Positions 21,601 to 33,345 of a DNA stretch of 64,000 nucleotides are shown piece after piece. Position 1 is the first letter of the stretch; each line of letters starts with the position of its first letter. The position numbers were made by a program, and so were the translations under genes. The stretch comes from Aldrovandia affinis (Eukaryota > Chordata > Actinopteri > Notacanthiformes > Halosauridae), in NCBI GenBank assembly GCA_029706075.1, contig JAINUG010000026.1:2773001-2837000 (forward strand). Reading direction: 5' to 3'. Below the pieces are notes generated by a model that worked only from the letters and a program-made list of their open reading frames with translations, had not been told where the DNA came from and made no database searches.

Positions 21601-24600
21601 CTGGCAAGCTGTTCCAGGCACTGACAACTCTCTGTGTAAAGAAAAAGCTTTAGGTGACTGTATAGGCCACAAAGTAGATATTAAATAATTGAAAGAGCAA
21701 CCTACAGTGGGGAAAATAAGTATTTCACCCCCTGCTGATTTTGTGAGTTTGCCCCCTTACAAAGAAAGGAGCGGAACGGTCGGTCTATAAATTTCATGGT
21801 AGGTTCATCTTAACAGTGAGAGACAGAATATTTAAAAAAATCCCAGAAAATCACATTATATGAATTTTAAACATTTATTTGTGTTTTATTGAGGAAAATA
21901 AGTATTTCACCCCTAGCAAAACAGCAAGAATTCTGGCTCCCACAGACCGGTTATGTGACCAGGAGGCACACAGATTAGTCCTCTTACTTAATTAGTACTC
22001 CTAATTAAGTACTCGTTACCTGTATAAAAGACAGCTGTCCACAGAATCAATCAATGAATCAGATTCCAACCTCTCCACAATGGGCAAGACCAAAGAATTG
22101 TCTAAGGACATCAGGGACAAAATTGTAGACCTGCACAAGACTGGAATGGGCTACAAGACCATTGGCAAGCAGCTTGGTGAGAAGGAGTCAACTGTTGGTG
22201 CGATAATTAGAAAATGGAAGAAACACAATTGACCATCAATCTCCTCGGTCTGGGGCTCCACGCAAGATCTCACCTCGTGGAGTGAACCTGATCATGAGAA
22301 AGGTGAGGGAACAACCCAGAACTACACGGCTGGAGCTTGTTGATGATCTCAAGGCAGCTGGGACCACAGTCACCAAGATGACCATTGGTAACACACTACG
22401 CCGTAATGGATTGAAATCCTGTAGTGCCCGCAAGGTCCCCCTGCTCAAGAAGGCACATGTACAGGCCCGTCTGAAGTTTGCCAATGAGCACCTGGATGAT
22501 TCAGAGGAGGCTTGGGAGAAAGTGCTGTGGTCAGATGAGACTAAAATTGAGCTCTTTGGCATCAACTCGACTCGCCGTGTTTGGAGGAAGAAAAAAGCTG
22601 CCTTGGACCCCAAGAACACCATCCCCACCATCAAGCATGGCGGTGGAAACATTATGCTTTGGGGCTGTTTCTCTGCTAAGGGCACAGGACGACTTCACCT
22701 GATCGAGGGAGGATGAATGGGGCCATGTACCGGGAAATCTTGGGTGAGAACCTCCTTCCCTCAGCCAGGACACTGAAAAGGATTTGGAGAGGATCTGCAA
22801 GAGAGGTGGGCCAAAATCCCTCCTGGGATCTGCGCAAACTTGGTGACCAACTACAAGAAACGTCTGACCGCTGTGCTTGCCAACAAGGGTTTCTCCACCA
22901 AGTACTGAGTCATGTTTTGCTAGGGGGTGAAATACTTATTTTCCTCAATAAAACACAAATAAATGTTTAAAATTCATATAATGTAATTTTCTGGATTTTT
23001 TTAAATATTCTGTCTCTCACTGTTAAGATGAACCTACCATGAAAATTATAGACCGTTCCTTTCTTTGTAAGGGGGCAAACTCACAAAATCAGCAGGGGGT
23101 GAAATACTTATTTTCCCCACTGTATTATGTGATCCTTTGTTAGGCTGGGAATCTGTTATAAAACAGTTGCCAACAATTAACAGCACTTTCAACTGGCGTT
23201 TGTAAACCTACTTATGGGTGTAAGACTTGAGTAAGTCTAATGGAGCACTGACTAAAACCAGCACTCCCTGGTGTCCAAAGTGTAAATGCCATCAAAATAT
23301 GAAGTAAAACAGGGATTATGTTTGCACAATTAATCTAATCTTGAAGGAGTTTCATAAGGGAGATGGAACGTTTCGCATTAACTGTGTACTACCAACCTTA
23401 AAGAAGTTCTGAGATTGAACTAATATATAAGTATAGTTCAGTTGCAGATTCCATGAATAAAAAGTTAATTTGACCCCGTCCCGCCAGAGTCGGCTCTGGC
23501 TGGGAGTGCCACCAGGGGGCGGCGATTGGCTGTCCGCCCCAGGGAGGGGGGAGGGGGGAGGGCAGCCGACAGGACGTTCGCTGCGCATAAGAGTGGCCCT
23601 GTAGTACCGGGTTACAGTCAACGGCCTGGTGAGTGCCGTCTCGGAGGAGACGTTACTTCGCCTTCGTCACTACCGGTCGCAGGACTACGGCAGCGAACTC
23701 TCATTACTAGGAGGGGATTGACATAAAAATAGCGGGTCTAATTGGCTACTAAATTGGGAGAAAATGCGATAAAATCAGAAAATCTTTAAAAAATAATAAT
23801 AATAATAATTTTTAAGTTAATTTGATTAAATTTGAATTTGACTGAATAACTGTAATTATTCATCAGTCAAGAGTCTCAAGACATATTTCGGCTCAACTTG
23901 CCATTGCTAGAACAGCACATGATTTTAAAAAAAAGAAACTCCAAAAACAACGGGACTTAAATATGGGGTTGATGTGATAATAGCTGACGATATTTATACA
24001 GTGGGGAAAATAAGTATTTCACCCCCTGCTGATTTTGTGAGTTTGCCCTTTACAAAGAAAGGAACGGAACGGTCGGTCTATAAATTTCATGGTAGGTTCA
24101 TCTTAACAGTGAGAGACAGAATATTTTTTAAAAATCCCAGAAAATCACATTATATGAATTTTAAACATTTATTTGTGTTTTATTGAGGAAAATAAGTATT
24201 TCACCCCTAGCAAAACAGCAAGAATTCTGGCTCCCACAGACCGGTTATGTGACCAGGAGGCACACAGATTAGTCCTCTTACTTAATTAGTAGTCCTAATT
24301 AAGTACTCGTTACCTGTATAAAAGACAACTGTCCACAGAATCAATCAATGAATCAGATTCCAACCTCTCCACAATGGGCAAGACCAAAGAATTGTCTAAG
24401 GACATCAGGGACAAAATTGTAGACCTGCACAAGACTGGAATGGGCTACAAGACCATTGGCAAGCAGCTTGGTGAGAAGGAGTCAACTGTTGGTGCGATAA
24501 TTAGAAAATGGAAGAAACACCAATTGACCATCAATCTCCCTCGGTCTGGGGCTCCATGCAAGATCTCACCTCGTGGAGTGAACCTGATCATGAGAAAGGT

Positions 24601-27600
24601 GAGGGAACAACCCAGAACTACATGGCTGGAGCTTGTTGATGATCTCAAGGCAGCTGGGACCACAGTCACCAAGATGACCATTGGTAACACACTACGCCGT
24701 AATGGATTGAAATCCTGTAGTGCCCGCAAGGTCCCCCTGCTCAAGAAGGCACATGTACAGGCCCGTCTGAAGTTTGCCAATGAGCACCTGGATGATTCAG
24801 AGGAGGCTTGGGAGAAAGTGCTGTGGTCAGATGAGACTAAAATCGAGCTCTTTGGCATCAACTCGACTCGCCGTGTTTGGAGGAAGAAAAAGCTTCCTTG
24901 GACCCCAAGAACACCATCCCCACCGTCAAGCATGGCGTGGAAACATTATGCTTTGGGGCTGTTTCTCTGCTAAGGGCACAGGACGACTTCACCTGATCGA
25001 GGGGAGGATGAATGGGGCCATGTACCGGGAAATCTTGGGTGAGAACCTCCTTCCCTCAGCCAGGACACTGAAAATGGATTTCTAAGGATTTGGAGAGGAT
25101 CTGCAAAGAGGAGTGGGCCAAAATCCCTCCTGGGATCTGCGCAAACTTGGTGACCAACTACAAGAAACGTCTGACCGCTGTGCTTGCCAACAAGGGTTTC
25201 TCCACCAAGTACTGAGTCATGTTTTGCTAGGGGGTGAAATACTTATTTTCCTCAATAAAACACAAATAAATGTTTAAAATTCTTATAATGTAATTTTCTG
25301 GGATTTTTTTAAATATTCTGTCTCTCACTGTTAAGATGAACCTACCATGAAAATTATAGACCGTTCCTTTCTTTGTAAGGGGGCAAACTCACAAAATCAG
25401 CAGGGGGTGAAATACTTATTTTCCCCACTGTATTTAAAAAAATCAAAAATCAAAACAGGAACAGGATTCAAGTGTCGTAAAATTCCTTTGTCAAGTGTAG
25501 TGTCACTCCCCTCAGATCCCCAGGATGAGAATAAGATTGGGATTGATGGTATCCAGCAGTTCTGTGATGATCTGACTCTGGACCCGGCCAGTGTGAGTGT
25601 TCTTGTGGTGGCGTGGAAGTTTCGGGCTGCCACGCAGTGCGAGTTCAGCAGGAAGGAGTTCCTGGACGGCATGGCTGAACTGGGGTGAGCACTGATGTCT
25701 CAGCGTTGTGTGTCTATCAGAAGGATGCAAATTGCTCTATTGTTTCACTTGGTAGTGTATAATTCGTATGCACACCATTAAGATTTGTAAAGCAAATATA
25801 AATGATAAAATGACAAAAGTACAAGCTAACCAACCTTTCATATTGATTTTGTTTTACTCCGCTGTGCTGTTTGCACATCACTGGCAGAGTGTGTTCCTTT
25901 TTGGACTTGGTGTGTTTGACAGTCTATTCTACACCTTTATTTATCTCTCATTTTTCAGTTGTGACAGCCCAGATAAGCTCAAGGCACTCCTCCCCAGATT
26001 AGAACAGGAACTCAAAGACACCGGAAAGTTCAAAGACTTCTACCAGTTCACCTTTAACTTTGCCAAGAACCCTGGACAGAAGGGTCTAGGTAAGTAGAGG
26101 GACAACACAAAGGGAGTTGGGTGTATGGGTTGTGGTACAGTCTGAAGACAGGTGAAAAGGTTGTTCAGAATGGTGAGTGGAGGAGCTCGCCCCTATGACA
26201 GAGCATTGCCATGGAAATGAAACTATTTGGTGTCCTGGACAGCCACGCCACTGAAACACAGAGGGTGTTTGGCCATCAGAGTCGGAGGCTCTGTTATTTG
26301 GTGAGAGAGAATGGGAGAGAAAAGGAGGAAGGGTGAAAGCCATTGTCAAAGCCTGTAGCCCCGAACGAACCCACTGATTGGATCAGAAGGGGATAGCAGT
26401 GATTCAGTGTGCAGTTTCTGAGTTATGAACATGTTTGTGTTTAATTCAGGTAGGTATACTCATACTAAACAGAAAAAAAAACTGTGGTTTTCGTTTTTGT
26501 TGAATTTTAGATCATTTAAGGTAACTTGCTTCATCAGGACTTTAACGAACGGCATTTCTCTGACCGCACGAGAATGCCACTATGTAGTGACACTGTGTGT
26601 CTCTAGCTCAGATCTTCATCCTCAAACCCCTTGGCAGCACATCTGCTTAAATCTTTTATGGAACCTTTACCAACATAAGCAACCGGATCCCCTTCTGGAA
26701 CAGTGTCCATTCACCCATGTTTAACAAAACACAATTTTTGAGAATATCACATTGATATTATAAAGTCATTTGCTAATGTTTTTCTTGTAATGTAATTAGA
26801 GATAATCTTTACGTAATGTTTCTAGTCGTAATGCAAGGCTAAAAGCAAAGACATTTCTTTGCTCCACTGTTTATTTATGGGTGGTGTGTGTCTTGTTTCA
26901 TTATTACACAAAGCTACAAAAAATGCTACATCCACTCAGCCTCCGAGAGAAAAACCTTAGTGCTTTGAAATATAGCTGAATCTGTACGAATGTAGTTGCA
27001 GTGTAGGTTTGTGACTGTGTCTGTAATTGTTTGTGTGTGTCTGCACACAAATTTCACAAATTTTGTTTTGTATGATGAAGTTTAGATGGGATTAAAAAGA
27101 TAATTTGTGCTGTTAATCTGGCCACGTGAAGTGACAGGTTTGGCCTTATGCACCTCAAAAGATTTTCCTGTGCACATCTATAACTGTGTTTTGTTTCCGT
27201 CCATGTTTCAGATTTAGAGATGGCTGTAGCCTACTGGAACTTAGTTCTGACAGGCAGGTTCAAGTTCCTGGACCTCTGGAACAGGTTTCTATTGGTGAGT
27301 CTGCACAATAGCCTGGCCTATGACATCATGTGGGGCAGTGGAGCTGTGGGTAGGACACTGTTGACTTCTCTCAGTGGCTCTGGTGTAAATTCAGCTGGGT
27401 GAACGGGTTCTGTATAATATCACGCAGTATGAGCTTTTAAAGGGGCCCTGGATATGAACAGCAAACACAGTTTCTGCATAATTGTGATGATTTGTACCGT
27501 ATGTGACTGCCGAGGGAGAGGAAATACTGCATTTGTAAAGTATTCTGTAACTTTCTCAAAACATTCCTGTAATATTGTAGAAATACAATGTAACACTTGT

Positions 27601-30236
27601 ATATCAACTTTGAGAGACCATTGTGTTTTGTTCTCTCTCTCACCCTCATTTCATCCTGATGTCTGAAGGAACACCACAAACGCTCGATTCCCAAAGACAC
27701 ATGGAACCTGCTCCTGGACTTCGGCAACATGATTGCTGACGACATGTCCAACTATGATGAAGAAGGTGAGGATTTCATTTTTTTTCAGCAACTGATGGGT
27801 CCACACTTAAATAGCTGTGCTCATTTATCCCACTATAAAATCAAATGGGAGTTATTTAAAATCACCAGAACTGATTTAGAATAAATAGCCAGCAGGGGGA
27901 GTTTCAGCCTTTGTTGTGTTCAATTTACAAGAATTGTTGCTTTGCCTTAACGGCAGAAGTCACTCGGAGCCCTGAAACTTGATACAGCGTCTGCCATCTT
28001 TGCAATGGGACATTGCATTGCAAAAGACTAGATCTTGGTTCTATTTTCAGCATGTTTACTTGCACAAGACACATGCCCCAGCCAATCTGGTGGCTGAGGA
28101 AGGATTTCATAATTGCCATTAAACAGTAGTTTTCAGATAGTCTGCCCGCCATCATGGAAGAATAAATATATTAGCTTTGTAATAGCATACCCTGAACTTT
28201 ATAATTCGAGCCTTGTCATTTACAGGGACTTATCCAGGAAAGCTTTTCCCTGATGAAGTGTTGGGCATCAAGTTGGAATGACGGGTGTGTTTGTCATTAT
28301 GCTTTTTCACTAATTTGAGATACCTGGGTAGTCTAGCTGTCAGTAGCATAGTTCATGCTTGGTAGCCAACTTTAGTTATGCCCTAATTCAAGTTAACATG
28401 GTTACAGACACTGGGGGTGCCTAGCTTGCAAGTTTAACACTTTTGGCTTTCTTTTTCACCAGTTTAACCCTGAAAAAAATTCATTCTTGAAGACGCAATG
28501 ACATGATTTTGAGCTGAAACTTGCCTTGTACATAAACGTGTCCCCTTGTCATGTAATGGTTGAAAAATAAAATGAATGTGAACATGTCATTACAATTGTG
28601 TAACGTTAACATGTTTTCAGTTTTGATGAGCTTCCTACAGTGTGTAATGTGCAATTAATTTTGAATAATCTTACAATTTGATAACCTTGGCATGTTGGCA
28701 TAGATTTGACAAGTGCTTTACAGTCCAGAAACATTAGCGTGTCTACAATTAGTGTCTGACAGTCCAGTAACAATGACATTTGCATAGTTTTTATTAGTGT
28801 TGACAGCTCAGTTACAATGAACAATGATATAAAATTGAATGGTGAGTTAAGAATACTGATAATAGGTTGATTCTCTGATTGGTACACTCTTTCAGACATT
28901 TGAAGAAATGCGTTGATTTATAACATAAAAAAATAGAAATCAGTCAATTTAATTGCTGCAAAACTGCATTCATGATCGAAACTTCATCACTCAAGACCCC
29001 AAGTATTCTTTGTTATGAATATTAAATCATGTTAAATTACTTTGTGGAATGTATAATTTTTTCAACTTTATTTTTGTATTCTGTTATTCATATCCAGTTT
29101 AGTATTTTCGCCTGTGAAGTATGGGTGTGCATTTCGATTTATTTGATGTCAGGCTCCCAATATCATATATTCAAATAATAAAACCATGTTTTTTCCCCAA
29201 GCACTCTATATCATGAATCTGAAGTTCCATTGAAACAATGACTCACTATAAAGAGATTCACTGTCATGGGCTGGGAAAGTAATATTGTATTATCAATAAA
29301 TGATGCTACTTTATGTATGCTGGGTTCTTTGATTTATGTTTTTGTAGTCTTTATCCTTACTGTGAAGAAACATGTGAGAATCATGGTTATAAATGTTAAC
29401 ATAAAATGCACGTTTTTTGTGGAAATATTTTTACCAATGCTAAAAATGTGTGCTAGAGAACAACTAGATTTAAATAAATATTATCCTCTGTATTGTCCCC
29501 CATTATTAGTCTGTAAGAAAGAATGACCTGGAGTTATACATGGAGAGTAAGCTATGCACATTTGATACAGAGACAGTCTGGTAATTGTATTCCTCATATC
29601 TGCTATTACCATACTTAGTCTCTTAGAGGTGCTTTAAGTTATTCTCTTACTTTAGTTTGCTGTAGAGGGTGCTGGCAGATTTAGAAAATTCGGGCAAGGG
29701 GCAGTCTCAAGTGCTCTCTTAGTTATGATGGGGATGCGTGTGTGGTGGCGTACTGTACGTGCGAATTTGGAGATGATCTTGTGCTATTTCACTTGTGTGT
29801 ATGTTTGTTGCAACATAGCCTTATGGTCCGTAAAATTAGATTGCTTACCTAGTTTTGATTAGCATCTCACAGTCCAGTAACATTTAACAGGCTAACTCAG
29901 TTTTTGTTGTTATATTGCAATCCTGTAGCATTAACATGTTTACACAACTGTTTAGCTCTCAGATCTATACACAGTGAAGTCTGTGTAAGGGCGAGATGTT
30001 TTACTCACCAGATTCCTTATGCTCCAATGATATTGGCTTGATTTGATTGGTTAGAGTCCACTGCAGTATGATTGGTGGAGGGCCTGATGAGTAAAGTGTC
30101 TCTCCTTCAATTGGTGAAGAAACACGGCTTACGATGTGACCTCTTTGTTTTCCTAGGGGCATGGCCTGTCCTCATCGATGACTTTGTGGAGTTCGCACGG
30201 CCAATCGTGACAGGTGGCAAGCACAAAACTCTATAA
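18656..30236 (+). CDS. dcun1d2: DCUN1D2, DCN1-like neddylation co-factor
   Basis: Seven coding exons: 18656-18658 (the ATG alone), 20489-20705, 25516-25684, 25959-26089, 27212-27294, 27669-27765 and 30157-30236 (stop TAA 30234). They total 780 nt and encode 259 aa, the length I know for human DCUN1D2. The start [16 protein letters not shown] is the family signature; residues about 8-45 form a UBA-like domain and about 60-248 the PONY/DCUN1 domain ([56 protein letters not shown]). The protein binds cullins and the acetylated UBC12 N terminus and promotes NEDD8 transfer. Intron 2 has a GC donor (AAAG|GCAAGT); other GT/AG choices would create stops. Intron 2 (4.8 kb) holds two Tc1 elements. The other introns are normal. 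DCUN1D1 is the closest alternative, but the His after Met, the C terminus and the synteny favour DCUN1D2. Confidence 0.97.
19798..20383. repeat. Short microsatellites in DCUN1D2 intron 1
   Basis: A GA run at about 19798-19821 and an AC run at about 20359-20383. The rest of the 1.8-kb intron 1 shows no recognisable feature. Confidence 0.8.
21446..21650 (+). repeat. Unclassified dispersed repeat
   Basis: The text GAACATAAGAATACATAATG, CAGGCCGTTCAGCCCATC, CCTGGACTTGAATAGCCCAA, TTTCTGCCTCTACTACCCGA and CTCTGTGTAAAGAAAAAGC matches a vertebrate interspersed repeat I remember from several fish lineages. I cannot give its class with certainty. Confidence 0.5.
21705..23122 (+). mobile_element. Tc1-like element copy 1, internally deleted (1418 bp)
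   Basis: TA flanks at 21703-21704 and 23123-23124. The terminal inverted repeats are long: 21705-21922 and 22914-23122. Each contains an outer and an inner copy of GGAAAATAAGTATTTCACCC, the IR/DR layout known from Sleeping Beauty-like elements. The enclosed transposase is broken and lacks its second aspartate and glutamate. It lies in DCUN1D2 intron 2 in the same orientation as the gene. Confidence 0.95.
22080..22906 (+). pseudogene. Tc1 transposase pseudogene, copy 1
   Basis: Begins ATGGGCAAGACCAAAG ([18 protein letters not shown]), a paired-like DNA-binding start. Two single-base losses near 22229 and 22243 relative to copy 2 shift the frame, which then continues through [11 protein letters not shown] and the first catalytic aspartate ([12 protein letters not shown]) to [14 protein letters not shown]. 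After SARTLK the sequence jumps to the C-terminal end (NKGFSTKY equivalent), so the DNDPKHT and NPIENLW motifs are missing. Inactive. Confidence 0.92.
23455..23790 (+). repeat. Dispersed GC-rich repeat, copy 2
   Basis: Same family and orientation as 2500-2800, with GTAGTACCGGGTTACAGTCA, GTGCCGTCTCGGAGGAGACG and AAATTGGGAGAAAATGCG. This copy extends further upstream (GGCGGCGATTGGCTGTCCGC) and ends in an A-rich and AAT-rich tail near 23800. It lies between the two Tc1 copies. Confidence 0.7.
23999..25430 (+). mobile_element. Tc1-like element copy 2, internally deleted (1432 bp)
   Basis: TA flanks at 23997-23998 and 25431-25432; terminal inverted repeats 23999-24216 and 25221-25430 with the same outer and inner direct repeats as copy 1. 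The flanks differ from those of copy 1, so it is a separate insertion and not a segmental duplication. Its right end is 85 bp upstream of DCUN1D2 exon 3, so it lies close to the acceptor. Confidence 0.95.
24374..25215 (+). pseudogene. Tc1 transposase pseudogene, copy 2
   Basis: ATG at 24374 opens a 199-codon frame with the DNA-binding half ([19 protein letters not shown]) and the first catalytic aspartate ([12 protein letters not shown]), ending in a frameshift after RRVWRKKK. As in copy 1 the block holding the second aspartate and the glutamate is absent: SARTLKMD is followed within a few bases by the C-terminal region. Inactive. Confidence 0.92.
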
Positions 30237-30926
30237 TCACTGCCCGACAACGGAGGGCTTTTATCCCTTTTATTTCAATTTTTTTTCTTTTTTTAAAGAT
30301 ATGACAAAAAAGGATAACAAAAGAAAAACACTTGAAGTTGTGAAACCGCTCTACCATCTGTAATGTGAGGGTGGGGGACAACCAGGCAACCAATCAGGTG
30401 ACAGAGTGGGAAAGAAACAGGAAGAATGTTGGTTTTTTTTCTTGGTTTTTGTTCCTTTCTTTTTCTTCCCCCCTTTGGCTGGAGTCGCTACACACACAGC
30501 AGCTGCCACTACGGCAAACAGGGAAGATTGGTGAGACAGTCCCCTCCAGTACACCGTGCACCACCTGGCAACACCCGGCATCTCGTCCCGCTGCTCGCAA
30601 CAGGTGGCTCCATCAGGGCGGGGCACTGTGACTGAACCCCCCCCAGGGTCTCCCCCGACTGTGCTTGCTTTATGTATAGGGACTGGGGGGAGGGAAAAAA
30701 AGCAAAGTTTGTTAATATGGCAGTGGCTGTACGATATAGGGCAGATTCTGCATGGTTTTTTTTTTTGTACTTGATACTTCTGCGCAGTGAACAGTGTACA
30801 GGACACGTCTATGTTCTTACTCAGACAGACAGTATGACAGGGCAGCATGCAGCTCAGTTCCTGACAGAACACCAGCAGCAACGCTACTACTAAAGCTGTA
30901 ATATAATGTATCTATGTAGAGAGTAT

Positions 30927-30978
<52 letters not shown>

Positions 30979-31681
30979 TAATATAAATTCATGGCATATA
31001 TAAGTGAAAGGTATGAAAGAGAAAAGTATTTGTGGTGTAAATTAAACCCTCAGTTATATACTTCATTTCATTTTGATTTTGTTCTATTTGTCATTCTGTG
31101 TTTAGCCTGGGAGGTCAGTGAAGATCACACTCACGTCTAACCCCTCCCCACACCTTTGTGCGCTACGCAATGCACCGGCTGTCTGCTAGTTTTCCCGCTT
31201 TCCCAAAAACACACGGGTCTCTCTTATTAGTGTTCAAACCCGGTGTGTGCGCGCCTATCATTCATATACACATTGCTCCTGTGGAGGTTGGTAAGAGGGA
31301 CATGTAGATGGGCTTTCTCTGAAGTGCTGACCCAGAATCAGCTGTGACATAAGCTTTAGATTTAGTGTCAGTTGGCCACTCAACACTTCAACCCTTTTAT
31401 TACAGGCTTGATTGTTCCCCCCTCCCCCATGCTATACATATAAAGATTGCTATATATCAAATGTATTTGTCGTTAAGAGCTAAGATAAATAAGTATAGTT
31501 GTCTTCATTCATTACCTTTAGAGAAATCTGTACATTTTCATATTTGGGAATAACTCTTAACTTTAGTATTCCATGATAATATCTTTAGTGACCTCCCTCC
31601 AAGAGCCCTCAGTGCCGTTTTGGGTATGTCTTCAGTGTAACTGGCTGACACTATCTCCCCAAACAGATTTGTACTTGTGTG

Positions 31682-31720
<39 letters not shown>

Positions 31721-33345
31721 TTATGTGTGTGTGTGTTATGAGCGTGATTGTGTGTGTGTGTGTGTGTAGCTATGAGGATCGGTATGGGGGCGGGTTGATT
31801 CATTTGTGCGTGGGTGGTTATGAGTGGATGGATGGATGGATGGGTGGGTTGGAGCGTGTTTGTGGGGCTATGAGGGGGTTGATGGGTTTGTGTGTGGATG
31901 AGTGTGAAGGTAGTTGGTTGTTTGTGTGTAGCTATGAGGTTGAGTGTGTGGGTCGGTATGGGGCTGTTTGTATGGGTATGGAGGTGTTTGGGGGTCTGGG
32001 GGGAGGCGAGTATGACTTGTGAGGAGAGCCAATGGTATTGGTGCTGAACAGCCTTAACAGAAGTCATGCTCATAGTAGACAACATGATTGATCACAGGCT
32101 CTCCTCAAACTGCATGAACGGTTGATTTGTTACCTTGTGGTGTGGTCTGGGTACCCTATCTCCTGTTCATGCCCATGTGAGCTCCTGGGTCTCCTACCGG
32201 GGCAGACCTGATCCAGGTTTCCATCCTTATAGCCAGGACACTGTGAGCTACTTTTGGACAAACCTCTCTTTGCACCTATGGGTCAGGTCATTATCATCTC
32301 CTGTAGGACATGCCACCTTTCTGCAACGTATTGCCTTGTTCAAATGCACATCCACTTCTCTTATATGCTGCACAGTGTGTCACTACCGTTCAGTTGAGTT
32401 GTTTTAGGCCAAGTAGTGCATCACGCCAACTGCCGGAGATCCGAAGGACTGCCTGTCCTTCGGGACAAATTAGTTTACATCGACCCAGTCGACACAGTCC
32501 CAGCGTGTAGCGTGTCCTCTCACCGAATCAGCATGAGAAGAGGAAAATTAACGCTCAGGAAAGCAGAAGGGTTGATTTAAATAAATAAATAAATAAATAC
32601 ATTATTCATGGTTATCCTTTCATTTTTGAACAGTAGATAAAAAGAGATGTAATAGCCACTAAATATCTCAAGCCAATTATTGGACTTTTTTTTGGCGAAT
32701 TTGTATGTATGTATTTTGAAATGGCATGTATATTATTTTGTGAATTCTGCCCTGTCATCCTAACAAATGTTTGCCTTTTGTTCACAAAGCAAACGCAGAG
32801 CCAAGCTAAGGACTTGATTCAGGAAATGCATAACTACATCTCCATTGTGTGTTCTGCCTCTATTTACTTCCTGTGCAAAGTTGGAATGGTGCTCCCCACC
32901 CCCAACATACACATAATTTGTACCCACATGTACATTGCATCTCTGTTTGGCTCAGAAGTTCCTGACTAGTCTTCAGAATTCTCTACAATCTTGCCAAAGC
33001 AGGTCCTGTGATTTCCCATTCACTTCCAGATACCCTGTTATATTGACCAATCTTGTCCCTATGTTGGGAGTCAGAGTGGTTGTGTGGAGTGGCATGGGGT
33101 ATTTGGAAGTGGGGGTTAGGCGTGAGGTTAAGGTTAGACTGAGGGTTGAGAGACTTGGAAAGAGTACAGTGCCCTTATGTTATTACAGAATATGTCAAGG
33201 GTCACAGTCCAACCAATTAGTATTATTATTATTAGTAGCATATGTTCCTTTTGTTAGTGAAAAGTTATTTAAAGAAGTTGTTAAATTGTTAAGTTTAAAT
33301 ATTTTTTATTTAGTTAAAGCATGTTTTTCAACAAAAGACAATAAA
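30237..33345 (+). other. DCUN1D2 3' untranslated region (probable extent)
   Basis: No coding exon is seen after the DCUN1D2 stop. The first clear AATAAA on the plus strand in a plausible setting is at 33340-33345, which would give a 3.1-kb 3' UTR; earlier variant signals could be used instead. The region includes a TA run (30936-30985) and a TG-rich run (31680-31770). Confidence 0.35.
30936..31770. repeat. (TA)n and (TG)n microsatellites
   Basis: A TA run of about 45 bp near 30936-30985 and TG runs from about 31693 to 31768, interrupted by TTATG and AGCG. The downstream 200 bp are GTG-rich and degenerate (GGATGGATGGATGGGTGG). Confidence 0.9.

Noticed and set aside
30905-30990. TATA-rich run as a promoter
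   Set aside because: It is a TA microsatellite in the DCUN1D2 3' region with no gene start downstream.
31651-32085. 144-149 codon frames on both strands
   Set aside because: They are products of the TG-rich microsatellite region.
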